Part shown: one piece after another, positions 39,315-49,016 of the stretch
Numbering within the stretch: the stretch's first letter is position 1
Layout of the letters: the number at the start of each line of letters is the position of its first letter
NCBI RefSeq assembly: GCF_900107305.1
Contig: NZ_FNPL01000007.1
Location: 1-64,000, forward strand
Source: Thermoactinomyces sp. DSM 45892
GTDB lineage: Bacteria > Bacillota > Bacilli > Thermoactinomycetales > Thermoactinomycetaceae
DNA length: 64,000 bases
Reading direction: 5' to 3'
Translations under genes and position numbers: made by a program
The notes under the pieces: generated by a model
The model's database searches: none
What the model saw: only the letters and a program-made list of their open reading frames with translations
Told to the model about the DNA's origin: nothing

Positions 39315-39953
39315 ATCGAGCTGACGAAGCGCCAGGAGAAAATACTGGAAATCGTAAAAAGTGAAGGTCCTATTACAGGTGAACAAATTGCGGACCAACT
39401 ACATCTGACTCGTGCCACGTTACGCCCAGATTTAGCTATTTTGACAATGTCTGGCTTTTTAGATGCGAGACCACGTGTTGGTTATTTTTATTCTGGCAAG
39501 ACTGCCAACCAATTGATGGGAGAACACATTCGCAACCTATATGTTAGAGACTACAAGTCTGTGCCAGTAGTCGTAACCGAGGCAACCTCTGTCTATGATG
39601 CGATTTGTACGATGTTTTTAGAGGATGTAGGTACGATTTTTGTGATTAAAAAAGAAGGTTATCTGATCGGTGTGATATCACGTAAAGATTTATTACAAAC
39701 TTCTATGGGAAAACAAGATTTAAGCTCGATCCCTGTAGGAGTTGTGATGTCAAGAATGCCAAATCTGATTACTTGTACACCAGAAGATACACTTCACTAT
39801 GCTGCACAACAAATGATGAGACATCAAGTTGATTCACTTCCTGTTGTTCGTCCTTTCCAAGGAGATACTAAGCACTTTGAAGTGATCGGACGTATTAGTA
39901 AAACGACTTTAGCGAAGGCATTTGTCGAACTCGGGCAGCACATTTCTGTATAG
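39315..39953 (+). CDS. ccpN: transcription repressor CcpN (start codon ATC)
   Basis: CcpN represses gluconeogenic genes under glycolytic conditions. The winged-helix domain ([39 protein letters not shown]) and two CBS domains (with [15 protein letters not shown] and [13 protein letters not shown]) match B. subtilis CcpN throughout. The frame is open upstream but holds no ATG, GTG or TTG before residue 43. GGAGG at 39301-39305 lies nine bases before ATC at 39315, which gives 212 aa, the B. subtilis length. A one-base deletion in an ancestral start region is an alternative. A start at the internal ATG 39441 would lose the DNA-binding domain. Confidence 0.88.
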   Translation: MELTKRQEKILEIVKSEGPITGEQIADQLHLTRATLRPDLAILTMSGFLDARPRVGYFYSGKTANQLMGEHIRNLYVRDYKSVPVVVTEATSVYDAICTMFLEDVGTIFVIKKEGYLIGVISRKDLLQTSMGKQDLSSIPVGVVMSRMPNLITCTPEDTLHYAAQQMMRHQVDSLPVVRPFQGDTKHFEVIGRISKTTLAKAFVELGQHISV

Positions 39954-39966
39954 AGGAGGAACCATC

Positions 39967-40788
39967 ATACTACTATCTAATCATGCTGTGGTTTATGTCA
40001 TTTCAGACTCTGTTGGTGAAACAGCCGAGTTTGTAGTGAGAGCTGCGGTCAGCCAGTTTGAATACACACACCTAGAGATCCGCCGTGTACCCTATGTGAT
40101 GGATCGAGAGACGATACTGGAGACTGTGCAGGCTGCTAAAGAAGAGAAAGCATTAATTGCTTTTACTTTAGTTTTGCCCGAAATGCAGGATTTCCTTACA
40201 GAAGAAGCGATCAAAGCGGAAGTTCCCTATGTGGATATTATGGGACCGATGATGGATGGACTCTCTAAATTGATTCAGAGTGAACCGAAACGAAAGCCGG
40301 GACTTATTCACAAATTAGATGAGGAATATTTCCGTAAAGTAGAAGCGATCGAGTTTGCCGTGAAATATGATGATGGTCGGGACCCTCGTGGTTTACTGCG
40401 AGCCGATGTCGTATTAATCGGTGTATCTCGTACTTCCAAAACCCCACTATCGATGTATTTGGCTCACAAACGGCTCAAAGTGGCAAATGTACCACTTGTC
40501 CCTGAAGTGGAGCCACCAGATGAGTTATATTTGATTCCATCAGAGCGCTGTGTGGGGCTGATTATTGATCCGAGTCAATTAAATAATATACGTAAAGAAC
40601 GTTTAAAAGCCTTAGGTCTTACATCAGGAGCTAATTATGCGAGTGAGACCCGTATTCTAGAAGAGCTCGATTATGCGGAAAGAATTATTCGTAGAGTAGG
40701 TTGTCCACGTATTGACGTGACGAATAAAGCGGTGGAAGAGACTGCCAATATCATTCTAGATATGAAAAAGGGGGGCTACACCAGATGA
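39967..40788 (+). CDS. yqfL: pyruvate, phosphate dikinase regulatory protein (PPSR/YqfL; start uncertain)
   Basis: This bifunctional kinase/phosphorylase controls PPDK by ADP-dependent phosphorylation. The family core is clear: [38 protein letters not shown], the P-loop-like [11 protein letters not shown] and [15 protein letters not shown] at 39955-39959 is seven bases before ATA (39967) and four before ATC (39964). The nearest GTG in frame (39988) is 28 bases away, and a TTG at 39922 lies inside ccpN. ATA is my choice. The gene ends by overlapping ppdK by four bases, which fits its substrate being the next product. Confidence 0.88.
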   Translation: MLLSNHAVVYVISDSVGETAEFVVRAAVSQFEYTHLEIRRVPYVMDRETILETVQAAKEEKALIAFTLVLPEMQDFLTEEAIKAEVPYVDIMGPMMDGLSKLIQSEPKRKPGLIHKLDEEYFRKVEAIEFAVKYDDGRDPRGLLRADVVLIGVSRTSKTPLSMYLAHKRLKVANVPLVPEVEPPDELYLIPSERCVGLIIDPSQLNNIRKERLKALGLTSGANYASETRILEELDYAERIIRRVGCPRIDVTNKAVEETANIILDMKKGGYTR

Positions 40789-43436
40789 GTCGAAAATGGG
40801 TGTATTATTTTCATGAAGGATCAGCCGAGCAGAAATCGTTACTGGGTGGAAAGGGAGCGAACCTAGCAGAAATGACGAATGTGGGGCTCCCTGTCCCTCA
40901 TGGTTTTACTATTACGACAGAGGCATGTAACCAGTATTATCAGGATGGAAAAGTAATTAGCGATGAGATTATCGAGCAGATGCAGGAATCTCTAAAAGGA
41001 TTAGAAGAGAAGACGGGGAAGAAGTTTGGAAATCCTGACAACCCGCTCCTTGTTTCTGTTCGCTCAGGGGCGGTATTTTCTATGCCGGGGATGATGGATA
41101 CGGTACTTAATCTCGGCTTAAATGATGAAACAGTGGCGGGGTTGGCAAAATTAACTAATAATCCAAGATTTGCGTACGACTCATACCGTCGCTTTATTCA
41201 GATGTTTGGTGATGTGGTGATGGGTGTGGAACACTACCATTTTGAAAAAATTATCCAAGCCAAGAAGGCGCAGCGTGGTGTAAAGAGTGATCCTGAGTTA
41301 ACGGCCGAAGATTGGCAAGATGTGATTACAAAGTTTAAAGCAGTCATCTTTCAGCAAACCCAAACGGCGTTTTCAGAGTCTCCTATGGAGCAATTGCTTC
41401 AGGCGGTTACGGCAGTGTTTCGTTCGTGGCATAATCATCGCGCTAAAATTTATCGTAATATCCATAAAATTCCGGATCATCTAGGGACAGCAGTAAATGT
41501 GCAATTAATGGTATTTGGGAATATGGGCGATGATTGTGGGACAGGGGTAGCCTTTACTCGAAACCCATCTACGGGAGAAAATTATTTATACGGTGAATTT
41601 TTGCTTAATGCACAGGGGGAGGATGTAGTTGCAGGAGTGCGTACACCTGAACCTATTGCCCAGTTAGCAGAGAAGATGCCAAGTATTTTTGAGCAGTTTC
41701 AGCAAATTGCACAGAAGTTAGAGCTTCATTATCTAGATATGCAGGATATTGAATTTACTGTAGAGGGGGGAACCCTTTATATTCTTCAGACCCGGAACGG
41801 GAAGCGTACAGCAGATGCAGCAGTGAAAATTGCGGTAGATATGGTAGGAGAGTCTTTAATAAGTAAAGAAGAAGCCATATTGCGGATTGACCCAGATCAA
41901 CTGGATCAACTTCTTCACCCACGATTAGATCCAGATGCAGAGTTAGAAGTGGTTACAAAAGGCCTACCTGCTTCACCAGGAGCCGCTTCAGGTGAAATCG
42001 TCTTTCATGCGGACGATGCAGAAAAATTAGCTAGTAAAGGCAAAGCAGTTATATTAGTACGACCAGAAACGACGCCAGAAGATATCCATGGAATTTTAGC
42101 GGCTAAAGGTATTTTGACAAGTCGGGGTGGAATGACTTCTCATGCAGCTGTAGTTGCACGTGGTATGGGAAAAGCATGTATCTGTGGTTGTGAACAGTTG
42201 AAAATGGATCTGCGCTCCAGAGAGGTAAAAGTCGGGGGACATGTTTTCCATGAAGGCGATCTGATCACGATTGATGGAAGCACGGGCCGTGTCATTCAGG
42301 GAAAAGTTCCGCTCATTGATCCCGTTTTATCTCCAGAATTTACAGAACTACTTAGCTGGGCGGATGAGATTCGGAGGATGAAAGTACGGACTAACGCAGA
42401 TAATCCAGAAGACTCACGTAAAGCTAGGGAGTTTGGCGCTGAAGGAATCGGCTTATGTCGTACGGAGCATATGTTTATGGAGCTAAGCCGAATCCCGATT
42501 GTACAGAAAATGATTTTAGCAGAGACTGGGGATGAACGGAATGAAGCATTAGCTGCGTTGCTCCCTATGCAGAGAGAGGATTTTGTGGGTATTTTGGAAG
42601 CGATGGATGGCATGCCGGTTAACATCCGCTTACTTGATCCGCCGCTTCACGAATTTCTGCCTAATTTAGAAGAGTTAATGGTCGAGTTAACGAAGTTACA
42701 AATGACACCGGGTGCTGATCGATTAGAGATGATTCGCAAAGAAGCGCTGATTCGTAAAGTGCGTGCCCTCCAAGAGTTTAACCCGATGTTGGGGCATCGA
42801 GGTTGCCGTCTCGGATTAATCTATCCTGAGATCTATGCGATGCAAACACAAGCTATTTTTGAGGCGGCAGTTAATTGTTTGCAGAGAAGCATTCCAGTGG
42901 AAATTGAAATTATGATCCCACTAGTAGGTCATGTCAAGGAATTAACGGAAATGAGACGTCTTGTTGAACAGATCGGTTCAGAGATTGAAAAATCATCCGG
43001 GCGGAAGATTCCATATACAGTAGGAACAATGATTGAGGTACCTCGTGCGGCGCTCACGGCGGATCAAATAGCAGAAGAAGCAGACTTCTTCTCTTTTGGA
43101 ACGAATGACTTAACCCAAACTACATTTGGATTTAGCCGTGATGATGCAGAAGGGAAGTTCCTGCACGCATACGTAGATAATAAAATACTTCCTGAAAATC
43201 CATTTGTTTCAATTGATCTCGATGGTGTCGGGAAGTTAATTGAGATGGGTGTTTCCCTGGGTAGGGAGAAAAAATCCGATTTAAAAACGGGAATCTGTGG
43301 AGAGCATGGTGGCGAAAAGAGATCAATCGAATTTTGTCACAAAATAGGGCTGGATTATGTTAGTTGCTCCCCGTTTCGTGTACCGTTAGCCCGTTTGAGT
43401 GCGGCTCAAGCAGTTATTAAGCAAGAAAATAAGTGA
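40785..43436 (+). CDS. ppdK: pyruvate, phosphate dikinase
   Basis: PPDK interconverts pyruvate, ATP and phosphate with phosphoenolpyruvate, AMP and pyrophosphate. The 883-aa protein has the N-terminal nucleotide-binding domain ([20 protein letters not shown]), the central phospho-histidine domain ([13 protein letters not shown], His453) and the C-terminal PEP/pyruvate barrel. In the barrel, CGEHGG supplies the catalytic Cys838 and [19 protein letters not shown] is the typical motif. It overlaps its regulator gene, and the unit ends at a terminator. Confidence 0.98.
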   Translation: MSRKWVYYFHEGSAEQKSLLGGKGANLAEMTNVGLPVPHGFTITTEACNQYYQDGKVISDEIIEQMQESLKGLEEKTGKKFGNPDNPLLVSVRSGAVFSMPGMMDTVLNLGLNDETVAGLAKLTNNPRFAYDSYRRFIQMFGDVVMGVEHYHFEKIIQAKKAQRGVKSDPELTAEDWQDVITKFKAVIFQQTQTAFSESPMEQLLQAVTAVFRSWHNHRAKIYRNIHKIPDHLGTAVNVQLMVFGNMGDDCGTGVAFTRNPSTGENYLYGEFLLNAQGEDVVAGVRTPEPIAQLAEKMPSIFEQFQQIAQKLELHYLDMQDIEFTVEGGTLYILQTRNGKRTADAAVKIAVDMVGESLISKEEAILRIDPDQLDQLLHPRLDPDAELEVVTKGLPASPGAASGEIVFHADDAEKLASKGKAVILVRPETTPEDIHGILAAKGILTSRGGMTSHAAVVARGMGKACICGCEQLKMDLRSREVKVGGHVFHEGDLITIDGSTGRVIQGKVPLIDPVLSPEFTELLSWADEIRRMKVRTNADNPEDSRKAREFGAEGIGLCRTEHMFMELSRIPIVQKMILAETGDERNEALAALLPMQREDFVGILEAMDGMPVNIRLLDPPLHEFLPNLEELMVELTKLQMTPGADRLEMIRKEALIRKVRALQEFNPMLGHRGCRLGLIYPEIYAMQTQAIFEAAVNCLQRSIPVEIEIMIPLVGHVKELTEMRRLVEQIGSEIEKSSGRKIPYTVGTMIEVPRAALTADQIAEEADFFSFGTNDLTQTTFGFSRDDAEGKFLHAYVDNKILPENPFVSIDLDGVGKLIEMGVSLGREKKSDLKTGICGEHGGEKRSIEFCHKIGLDYVSCSPFRVPLARLSAAQAVIKQENK

Positions 43437-43461
43437 AAAACGTCTCATAAAAAAATTCGTC

Positions 43462-43494
43462 AAAAATACCCGGTTGACCCCGGGTATTTTTTTA
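43462..43494 (+). terminator. terminator after ppdK
   Basis: AAAATACCCGG and CCGGGTATTTT form a stem with a short loop, followed by seven T. Confidence 0.9.
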
Positions 43495-43496
43495 TT

Positions 43497-43815
43497 ACAA
43501 TGATTCTAAGATGCAGTTTAAAGCTTTTTTTAATATTGATGATTGTAGCATTTTCTTTTTATGTCATTTTATATATAATTGGAAGAATGTAGAGTTCTCA
43601 TTTGTGGGGAGGAGAAGGCTTATTTTTTGTAGAATTAAGGTGATATATCTCCTTTGTCACGGTAAGTATGACGAAATTCTTCTTGAAGAAAATATTACCA
43701 TGTGAAATAGACACATATGATGAAGGACTTTTTTGCTGAATGGCGAATAAGTACCAGATGTGTATAGAGGACATATTTCACTACAAAAGTCTGCCAGTAG
43801 AAAGTAGTGGTGGGG
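43497..43815. other. intergenic region before dnaG
   Basis: About 320 bases without a supported gene. A 64-codon frame at 43511 has no ribosome site and a random-looking product. No clear sigma-A promoter for dnaG-rpoD stands out. Confidence 0.4.
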
Positions 43816-45645
43816 ATGGGGCGCAGAATTTCAGATGAAGTTATCAATCAAGTCCGCAGACACTTCGACATCGTAGATGTAGTGGAAAAATATGTTCAGT
43901 TAAAAAAAAGTGGGCGTAATTATTTTGGGTTATGTCCTTTTCACTCGGAGAAGACCCCTTCTTTCTCGGTAGCTGCTGATAAACAAATTTATTATTGTTT
44001 TGGCTGTGGTGCAGGTGGAGATTCGATCAAGTTTATCATGGATGTAGAGCAATTATCTTTTTTGGAAGCTGTAGAACGACTCGCTGAAGAAGCTGGGATT
44101 TCTCTGCCTAATGAAGTAAGAGAACTTACACCTGAAGAAGTGGAACGGGCTACGTTGTACAAAATTCTTGATCTATCTGCCAAGCTGTATCATCATGTAT
44201 TGATGAACACCCCTCAAGGAAATGATGGAAAGGCTTATCTAGCACGAAGGAGAGTTAATCCAGAGACGGCACAGGAATTTCAATTAGGATTTGCACCTAG
44301 GTCTTATGACTTTTTATTATCCTTTCTTACTAAACGTGGTTATGCAACTTCCCTAATTGAAAAGGCTGGTCTCATTAAAAAAAGTGAATCTCAAGGAACC
44401 TATCGAGATCGCTTTTACGGACGACTTATATTTCCGATTCACGATTCTAAGGGGCGTGTGATTGCATTTGGTGCGAGAAGTTTCGAAGAGAATGAGCAAG
44501 CTAAATACTTAAATAGTCCCGAGACTGGAATGTTCCATAAGCGAAAACAACTTTATAATCTTCATCGTGCAAAGTCTTCCATCCGCAAAGAACAAAATAT
44601 GGTTCTTGCTGAAGGTTATATGGATGTCATCATGATGTGGCAGGAAGGTGTTCATACAGGGGTTGCGACGCTTGGTACGGCTCTCAGCGAAGACCAGGTA
44701 AAAGTGATCAAGCAACATACGAAGAGCCTTATAATTTGCTATGATTCTGACAATGCGGGCCAAAATGCCGCCTTAAAAGCGCTCGAGTTGATGCGGCCGC
44801 ATGAATTGATGGTAAAAGTAGTGCCGCTTCCAATCGGTTTTGATCCAGATGATTACATTCGGCGATTTGGGGGAAATTCGTTTCAGAAGGAAATGATCGC
44901 AGGTGCTCTTTCATCTACTTCCTTTCAATTAGAACGGGCGAAAAAGGATTTCAAGCTTCAAGATGAGGTGGAACGTCTTGCGTATATTCGCAAAGCAGTG
45001 GAGTTGATTGCGGATTTGCCTATTGCCATTGAACAGGATCACTATTTGAGAAAGTTAGCTGAAGAATTTCAAATCTCAATGGAAGCTTTGAAAGAGGAAC
45101 AAAGGCGTATCAGATTTCGAAAGAAAAAGCAAGCCTGGGGGGATAAAGAGGCAGGGAAGTGGAATAATGGGTACAAAGAAGATGGAAAAATGGTATCCAG
45201 AAAGTTGCGTTCCTATCATCCGATCGAACGCGCAGAGATGCACCTACTCGCACACATGATGCGGGATCGCTCTGTTTGTGATTGGGTACAGGATCATTTA
45301 GGAGCGGATTTTCAGACTGAGGTTCATACAGCACTAGTAGCGCACTTGTATTCGTATTATGCAGAAGGTTATCCAGCAGATCTAGGGCAGTTTTTGCACA
45401 GTCTTAAGGAACCTTCCTTTATTCATAAAGCGACAGAAATTGCAATGATGGATGTCCCTGACGAAGTGTCAGAAGAAGCTCTAAAAGATTATATAAACCA
45501 AGTAAAGAAAGTTCCATTGGAACGTGAATGGAATAAAAATCAAAAGCTTGTGAAGCAAATCGAACGTGCTGGAGAGCCTATGAAAGCCGCCCAGCTGGGA
45601 CTAGAGTTAATCGAACAGCTGAGACAGAAGAAAAAAATGCGGTAA
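43816..45645 (+). CDS. dnaG: DNA primase DnaG
   Basis: DnaG makes RNA primers at the replication fork. The zinc-finger domain has LCPFHSEKTPSFSV and YYCFGCGAGGD, and the RNA polymerase/TOPRIM core carries AEGYMDV and CYDSDNAG. A C-terminal DnaB-interacting region follows. The ATG at 43816 gives MGRRISDEVINQVRR, matching B. subtilis; two GTGs just upstream are possible but lie in the ribosome-site region. About 609 aa. It precedes rpoD as in Bacillus. Confidence 0.96.
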   Translation: MGRRISDEVINQVRRHFDIVDVVEKYVQLKKSGRNYFGLCPFHSEKTPSFSVAADKQIYYCFGCGAGGDSIKFIMDVEQLSFLEAVERLAEEAGISLPNEVRELTPEEVERATLYKILDLSAKLYHHVLMNTPQGNDGKAYLARRRVNPETAQEFQLGFAPRSYDFLLSFLTKRGYATSLIEKAGLIKKSESQGTYRDRFYGRLIFPIHDSKGRVIAFGARSFEENEQAKYLNSPETGMFHKRKQLYNLHRAKSSIRKEQNMVLAEGYMDVIMMWQEGVHTGVATLGTALSEDQVKVIKQHTKSLIICYDSDNAGQNAALKALELMRPHELMVKVVPLPIGFDPDDYIRRFGGNSFQKEMIAGALSSTSFQLERAKKDFKLQDEVERLAYIRKAVELIADLPIAIEQDHYLRKLAEEFQISMEALKEEQRRIRFRKKKQAWGDKEAGKWNNGYKEDGKMVSRKLRSYHPIERAEMHLLAHMMRDRSVCDWVQDHLGADFQTEVHTALVAHLYSYYAEGYPADLGQFLHSLKEPSFIHKATEIAMMDVPDEVSEEALKDYINQVKKVPLEREWNKNQKLVKQIERAGEPMKAAQLGLELIEQLRQKKKMR

Positions 45646-45675
45646 TCATGCGATCCAGGAAGGAGGAAACCTACT

Positions 45676-46797
45676 TTGGCGAAAGAACAAAATGTCGATA
45701 CGGAATTAGAATTTACTCTTGAACAATTAAAGAGCCAGCTTACAGAGTTAGGAAAAAAACAGGGCTTTTTAAGTTATAAGACCATTATGGAAAAATTATC
45801 GAGTTACGAACAAGATTCGCAACAGGTAGATGAATTTTTTGAAACACTAAATGAGCAGGGGATTGATGTAATTAACGAAGGCCAAGATGATGAAGATCCC
45901 TTTAAATTTAATGCTTCAAATAATACAGAGGACCCATATGTCGATGATCTAAGTGTCCCACCAGGGGTTAAAATCAATGATCCTGTTCGCATGTATTTAA
46001 AGGAGATTGGTCGTGTTCCCCTCTTATCAGCTGAAGAAGAAGTAAAGCTTGCCACTCGTATAGAAGAGGGCGATGAAGAAGCAAAACGCCGTCTCGCAGA
46101 AGCGAACTTACGTTTAGTTGTGAGTATTGCGAAAAGATATGTTGGACGTGGGATGCTTTTTCTTGACTTAATCCAAGAAGGAAACATGGGACTTATTAAA
46201 GCGGTTGAGAAATTCGACTACCGGAAAGGATTTAAATTTAGTACTTACGCAACATGGTGGATCCGCCAAGCAATTACACGTGCTATTGCAGATCAAGCAC
46301 GTACCATTCGGATCCCTGTGCATATGGTTGAGACTATTAATAAGTTGATACGTGTCAATCGTCAGTTGCTTCAAGAATTAGGTCGAGAGCCTTCGCCAGA
46401 AGAAATCGCAAACGAGATGGGACTTACTCCTGAGAAAGTCCGTGAGATTCAAAAGATTGCTCAAGAGCCAGTATCACTCGAAACGCCGATAGGGGAAGAA
46501 GATGACTCACATTTAGGCGACTTTATCCCTGATGATGATGCACAAGCACCAGCAGAGGCAGCGGCCTATGAGTTATTAAAAGAACAGCTAAAAGATGTAT
46601 TAGATACTCTTTCTGAGAGAGAAGAGAATGTACTTCGACTTCGATTTGGTCTAGATGATGGAAGAACTCGCACACTAGAAGAGGTTGGTAAAGTTTTTGG
46701 TGTTACTCGTGAACGAATTCGTCAGATTGAAGCAAAGGCATTACGCAAGCTTCGCCACCCTAGCAGGAGCAAGCGTTTGAAGGATTTCCTAGAATAA
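45676..46797 (+). CDS. rpoD: RNA polymerase principal sigma factor SigA
   Basis: This housekeeping sigma-70 factor has 373 aa, almost the B. subtilis length. Region 1.1 is followed by [20 protein letters not shown] (1.2), [20 protein letters not shown] (2.1-2.2), [20 protein letters not shown] (2.3-2.4), region 3, and the -35-binding region 4.2 helix-turn-helix [20 protein letters not shown]. The TTG start follows GGAGG by nine bases. It is cotranscribed with dnaG and is followed by a terminator. Confidence 0.98.
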   Translation: MAKEQNVDTELEFTLEQLKSQLTELGKKQGFLSYKTIMEKLSSYEQDSQQVDEFFETLNEQGIDVINEGQDDEDPFKFNASNNTEDPYVDDLSVPPGVKINDPVRMYLKEIGRVPLLSAEEEVKLATRIEEGDEEAKRRLAEANLRLVVSIAKRYVGRGMLFLDLIQEGNMGLIKAVEKFDYRKGFKFSTYATWWIRQAITRAIADQARTIRIPVHMVETINKLIRVNRQLLQELGREPSPEEIANEMGLTPEKVREIQKIAQEPVSLETPIGEEDDSHLGDFIPDDDAQAPAEAAAYELLKEQLKDVLDTLSEREENVLRLRFGLDDGRTRTLEEVGKVFGVTRERIRQIEAKALRKLRHPSRSKRLKDFLE

Positions 46798-46831
46798 AGA
46801 TTCCGTCTCTTTTCATGAATATCAGGTAAAT

Positions 46832-46855
46832 AGCGCCCTTCGGGGTGCTTTTTGT
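46832..46855 (+). terminator. terminator after rpoD
   Basis: AGCGCCC-TTCG-GGGTGCT (one G-U pair) is followed by TTTTT. The UUCG tetraloop is typical of strong terminators. Confidence 0.88.
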
Positions 46856-46947
46856 TTGGATTGATCTAATTTTATCTTTTTTCATTCCTCAATGCAAATC
46901 GGAATCAAGACCAAAATAAGAAGATATGCTAATAATATTGAAAATTA

Positions 46948-46977
46948 TTGAAGTAAACAAACTTATCTGGCTATAAT
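46948..46977 (+). promoter_or_regulatory. sigma-A promoter of the acyl-CoA dehydrogenase gene
   Basis: TTGAAG (46948-46953), 18 bases, TATAAT (46972-46977). The expected transcript start falls inside the cre-like site just downstream. Confidence 0.7.
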
Positions 46978-46981
46978 GGAC

Positions 46982-46997
46982 TTGAAAGCGCATACAT
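46982..46997 (+). promoter_or_regulatory. cre-like site (CcpA operator)
   Basis: TTGAAAGCGCATACAT fits the cre pattern WTGNNARCGNWWWCAW at every position. It begins five bases after the -10 element, where bound CcpA would block transcription. This is a direct sequence match; regulation is inferred. Confidence 0.75.
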
Positions 46998-47021
46998 TCC
47001 GTTTTTGTTGGAGGGGACAGC

Positions 47022-48161
47022 ATGAACTATGACTTAACAGCAGAGCAACTTATGATTCGTAATATGATGCGGGACTTTGCGGATGGTGAAGTAGCTCCAG
47101 AGGCAGACGAGCGAGATCGTAACAAGGAGTTCCCACTAGAGATTATGAAAAAACTAGGAAAGCTGGGGATGATGGGACTCCCATTTGAAGAAGAGTATGG
47201 TGGGGCAGGTGCGGATACTATTTCGTTTGCGATTGCAGTGGAGGAATTAAGCCGGGTATGTGCTTCTACAGGCATTACTTATTCGGCCCACATCTCACTA
47301 GGCGGTGCTCCGTTATCTCTATTTGGGACGAGGGAACAGAAAAAGGAGTTTCTTGTACCGATTTGTGAAGGGGCTTCCTTAGGAGCATTTGGATTAACAG
47401 AGCCAGGTGCAGGTTCTGATGCAGGTGGAACGATGACTAAAGGGATTCGTACCGAAAGTGGTTGGAATATTACCGGTTCAAAGTGCTTTATTACCAATGC
47501 AAGTTACGCGAAGTTTGTCTCCTTAACTGCTAAGACAGAGACGACGGGGTCTTCGAAGGAGATTACAGCGTTTATCGTACCTACAGATGCGCCTGGGTTT
47601 GAAGTGATCAGTAACTACCATAAGATGGGATTGCATAGTTCCAATACCACAGAATTGGTCTTAGATCATGTAGAGGTAGCGGAGGATGCTGTTCTTGGGA
47701 AAATAGGGGAAGGATTTAAACAATTCTTGGTAACATTAGATGGAGGAAGAATCGGTATTGGTGCTATGGCAGTTGGTATTGCTCAGGGAGCTTACGAACT
47801 GGCTCTCAAATATGCAAAAGAACGTATGCAGTTTGGAAGATCGCTTTCCAAGTTCCAAGTGATTCAACACAAGTTGGCAGATATGGCGATGGAAATCGAG
47901 TTAGCGCGGACATATGTTTATAAAGCGGCATGGCTGAAGGATCAGAATAGGAAGTATACGACAGAAGCTTCTATATGTAAATTATATGCGTCAGAGATGG
48001 CGATGCGAGTCTGTTCCCAAGCTGTTCAGATTCACGGGGGCTGGGGTTATATGCACGATTATAAAGTAGAAAGAATGTTCCGAGACTGCAAATTAGCCGA
48101 GATTGGGGAAGGAACATCCGAAATACAGCGTAACATTATCTCAAGGGAGATTGGTTGTTAG
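47022..48161 (+). CDS. acyl-CoA dehydrogenase
   Basis: This 379-aa flavoprotein oxidises acyl-CoA to enoyl-CoA in fatty- or branched-chain acid breakdown. Family motifs are [15 protein letters not shown] (FAD and substrate binding), [25 protein letters not shown], and the C-terminal QIHGGWGYM and GEGTSEIQR with the likely catalytic glutamate. The chain-length preference is not readable with confidence. GGAGGGGA precedes the ATG. It is a single gene with its own promoter and a perfect cre match, so glucose repression is likely. Confidence 0.94.
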   Translation: MNYDLTAEQLMIRNMMRDFADGEVAPEADERDRNKEFPLEIMKKLGKLGMMGLPFEEEYGGAGADTISFAIAVEELSRVCASTGITYSAHISLGGAPLSLFGTREQKKEFLVPICEGASLGAFGLTEPGAGSDAGGTMTKGIRTESGWNITGSKCFITNASYAKFVSLTAKTETTGSSKEITAFIVPTDAPGFEVISNYHKMGLHSSNTTELVLDHVEVAEDAVLGKIGEGFKQFLVTLDGGRIGIGAMAVGIAQGAYELALKYAKERMQFGRSLSKFQVIQHKLADMAMEIELARTYVYKAAWLKDQNRKYTTEASICKLYASEMAMRVCSQAVQIHGGWGYMHDYKVERMFRDCKLAEIGEGTSEIQRNIISREIGC

Positions 48162-48187
48162 GTGTAGTTACTTTCTTATCCCTATTT

Positions 48188-48205
48188 ATCGAGCGATCGT
48201 TCGAT
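48188..48205. promoter_or_regulatory. 18-bp near-perfect palindrome
   Basis: ATCGAGCGATCGTTCGAT is palindromic except for one base pair. It lies in the gap between the dehydrogenase and acetyltransferase genes and resembles TetR-type operators. No regulator gene for it is visible. Confidence 0.35.
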
Positions 48206-48329
48206 CAGCTATGTTTCACGCAGTCTTGATAAAAAAATAATCTATTATCATTTTTGTGATATCGCTTCCTGTATAATAAATGGAAGACGATATCATTTTT
48301 TTGATTTTATGAACAGAGGAGTAACTAAT

Positions 48330-48929
48330 TTGAATAAACCCCCCATCCTAAAAGATTTTCCTCATTCGTTTGAGACGGAGCGATTGATTATACGTGCTCC
48401 ATTACCTGGTGATGGCCCTGAAATCTATGAAGCTATGATGGAGACTTTAGATATACTACAACCTTGGATGCCATGGGCACAGCAAAATCCGACAGAAGAG
48501 GCAGTAGAAGCAAGCGTGAGAAAAGCGCACTGCGAATTTCTGGAAAGGACGGATTTTCGCTTTCACCTTTATGAAAAAGGTACAAAGATTTTCGTAGGTA
48601 GTAGCGGGTTACATCAAGTCAATTGGCAGATTCCTAAATTTGAAATTGGGTATTGGTGTAGAAAAAGTTTTATGGGAAAAGGGTACATAACAGAGTCAGT
48701 AAGGGGACTAACGGTATTTGCTTTTCAAGTTTTTCATGCAAATCGAATTGAGATTCGCTGCGAAGAGCGGAATATGAAGAGTCGAAAAGTAGCGGAGAGA
48801 CTTAATTATCAGTTAGAAGGCGTTTTACGGGATGCTAGCATGGATATGCAGGGAAACCTCACAAATAAGTGTATATATAGTATGATAGCTGATGATTTCC
48901 GTAAGCTTTCATTGCGCAAAAGCGATTGA
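48330..48929 (+). CDS. GNAT family N-acetyltransferase (RimJ/RimL-like)
   Basis: A 199-aa GNAT protein of the Acetyltransf_3 type, related to ribosomal-protein serine acetyltransferases such as YdaF. Motifs are ETERLIIRAPLPGD near the N-terminus, FEIGYWCRKSFMGKGYITES with the acetyl-CoA loop, and ANRIEIRCEERNMKSRKVAE. The substrate is unknown. TTG at 48330 follows GAGGAG at good spacing; an ATG seven codons earlier has no ribosome site. Confidence 0.88.
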   Translation: MNKPPILKDFPHSFETERLIIRAPLPGDGPEIYEAMMETLDILQPWMPWAQQNPTEEAVEASVRKAHCEFLERTDFRFHLYEKGTKIFVGSSGLHQVNWQIPKFEIGYWCRKSFMGKGYITESVRGLTVFAFQVFHANRIEIRCEERNMKSRKVAERLNYQLEGVLRDASMDMQGNLTNKCIYSMIADDFRKLSLRKSD

Positions 48930-48935
48930 GCGGCA

Positions 48936-48951
48936 ATGTAAACGCTTGCAT
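48936..48951 (+). promoter_or_regulatory. cre-like site overlapping the hpd promoter
   Basis: ATGTAAACGCTTGCAT matches the cre pattern at 15 of 16 positions and shares its last six bases with the -35 element of the downstream promoter. CcpA binding here should block transcription of the dioxygenase gene. Confidence 0.7.
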
Positions 48952-48973
48952 AAATAGTTTTATACAATATAAA
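48946..48973 (+). promoter_or_regulatory. sigma-A promoter of hpd
   Basis: TTGCAT (48946-48951), 16 bases, TATAAA (48968-48973). The -35 lies within the cre-like site. Confidence 0.6.
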
Positions 48974-49016
48974 CTAAAAGAGTAGTTGTAAATTTCCGAT
49001 TAAAGGAGAGATTCAG

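Noticed and set aside
43511-43705. 64-codon plus-strand frame before dnaG
   Set aside because: No ribosome site and random-looking, Phe/Ile/Cys-rich product.
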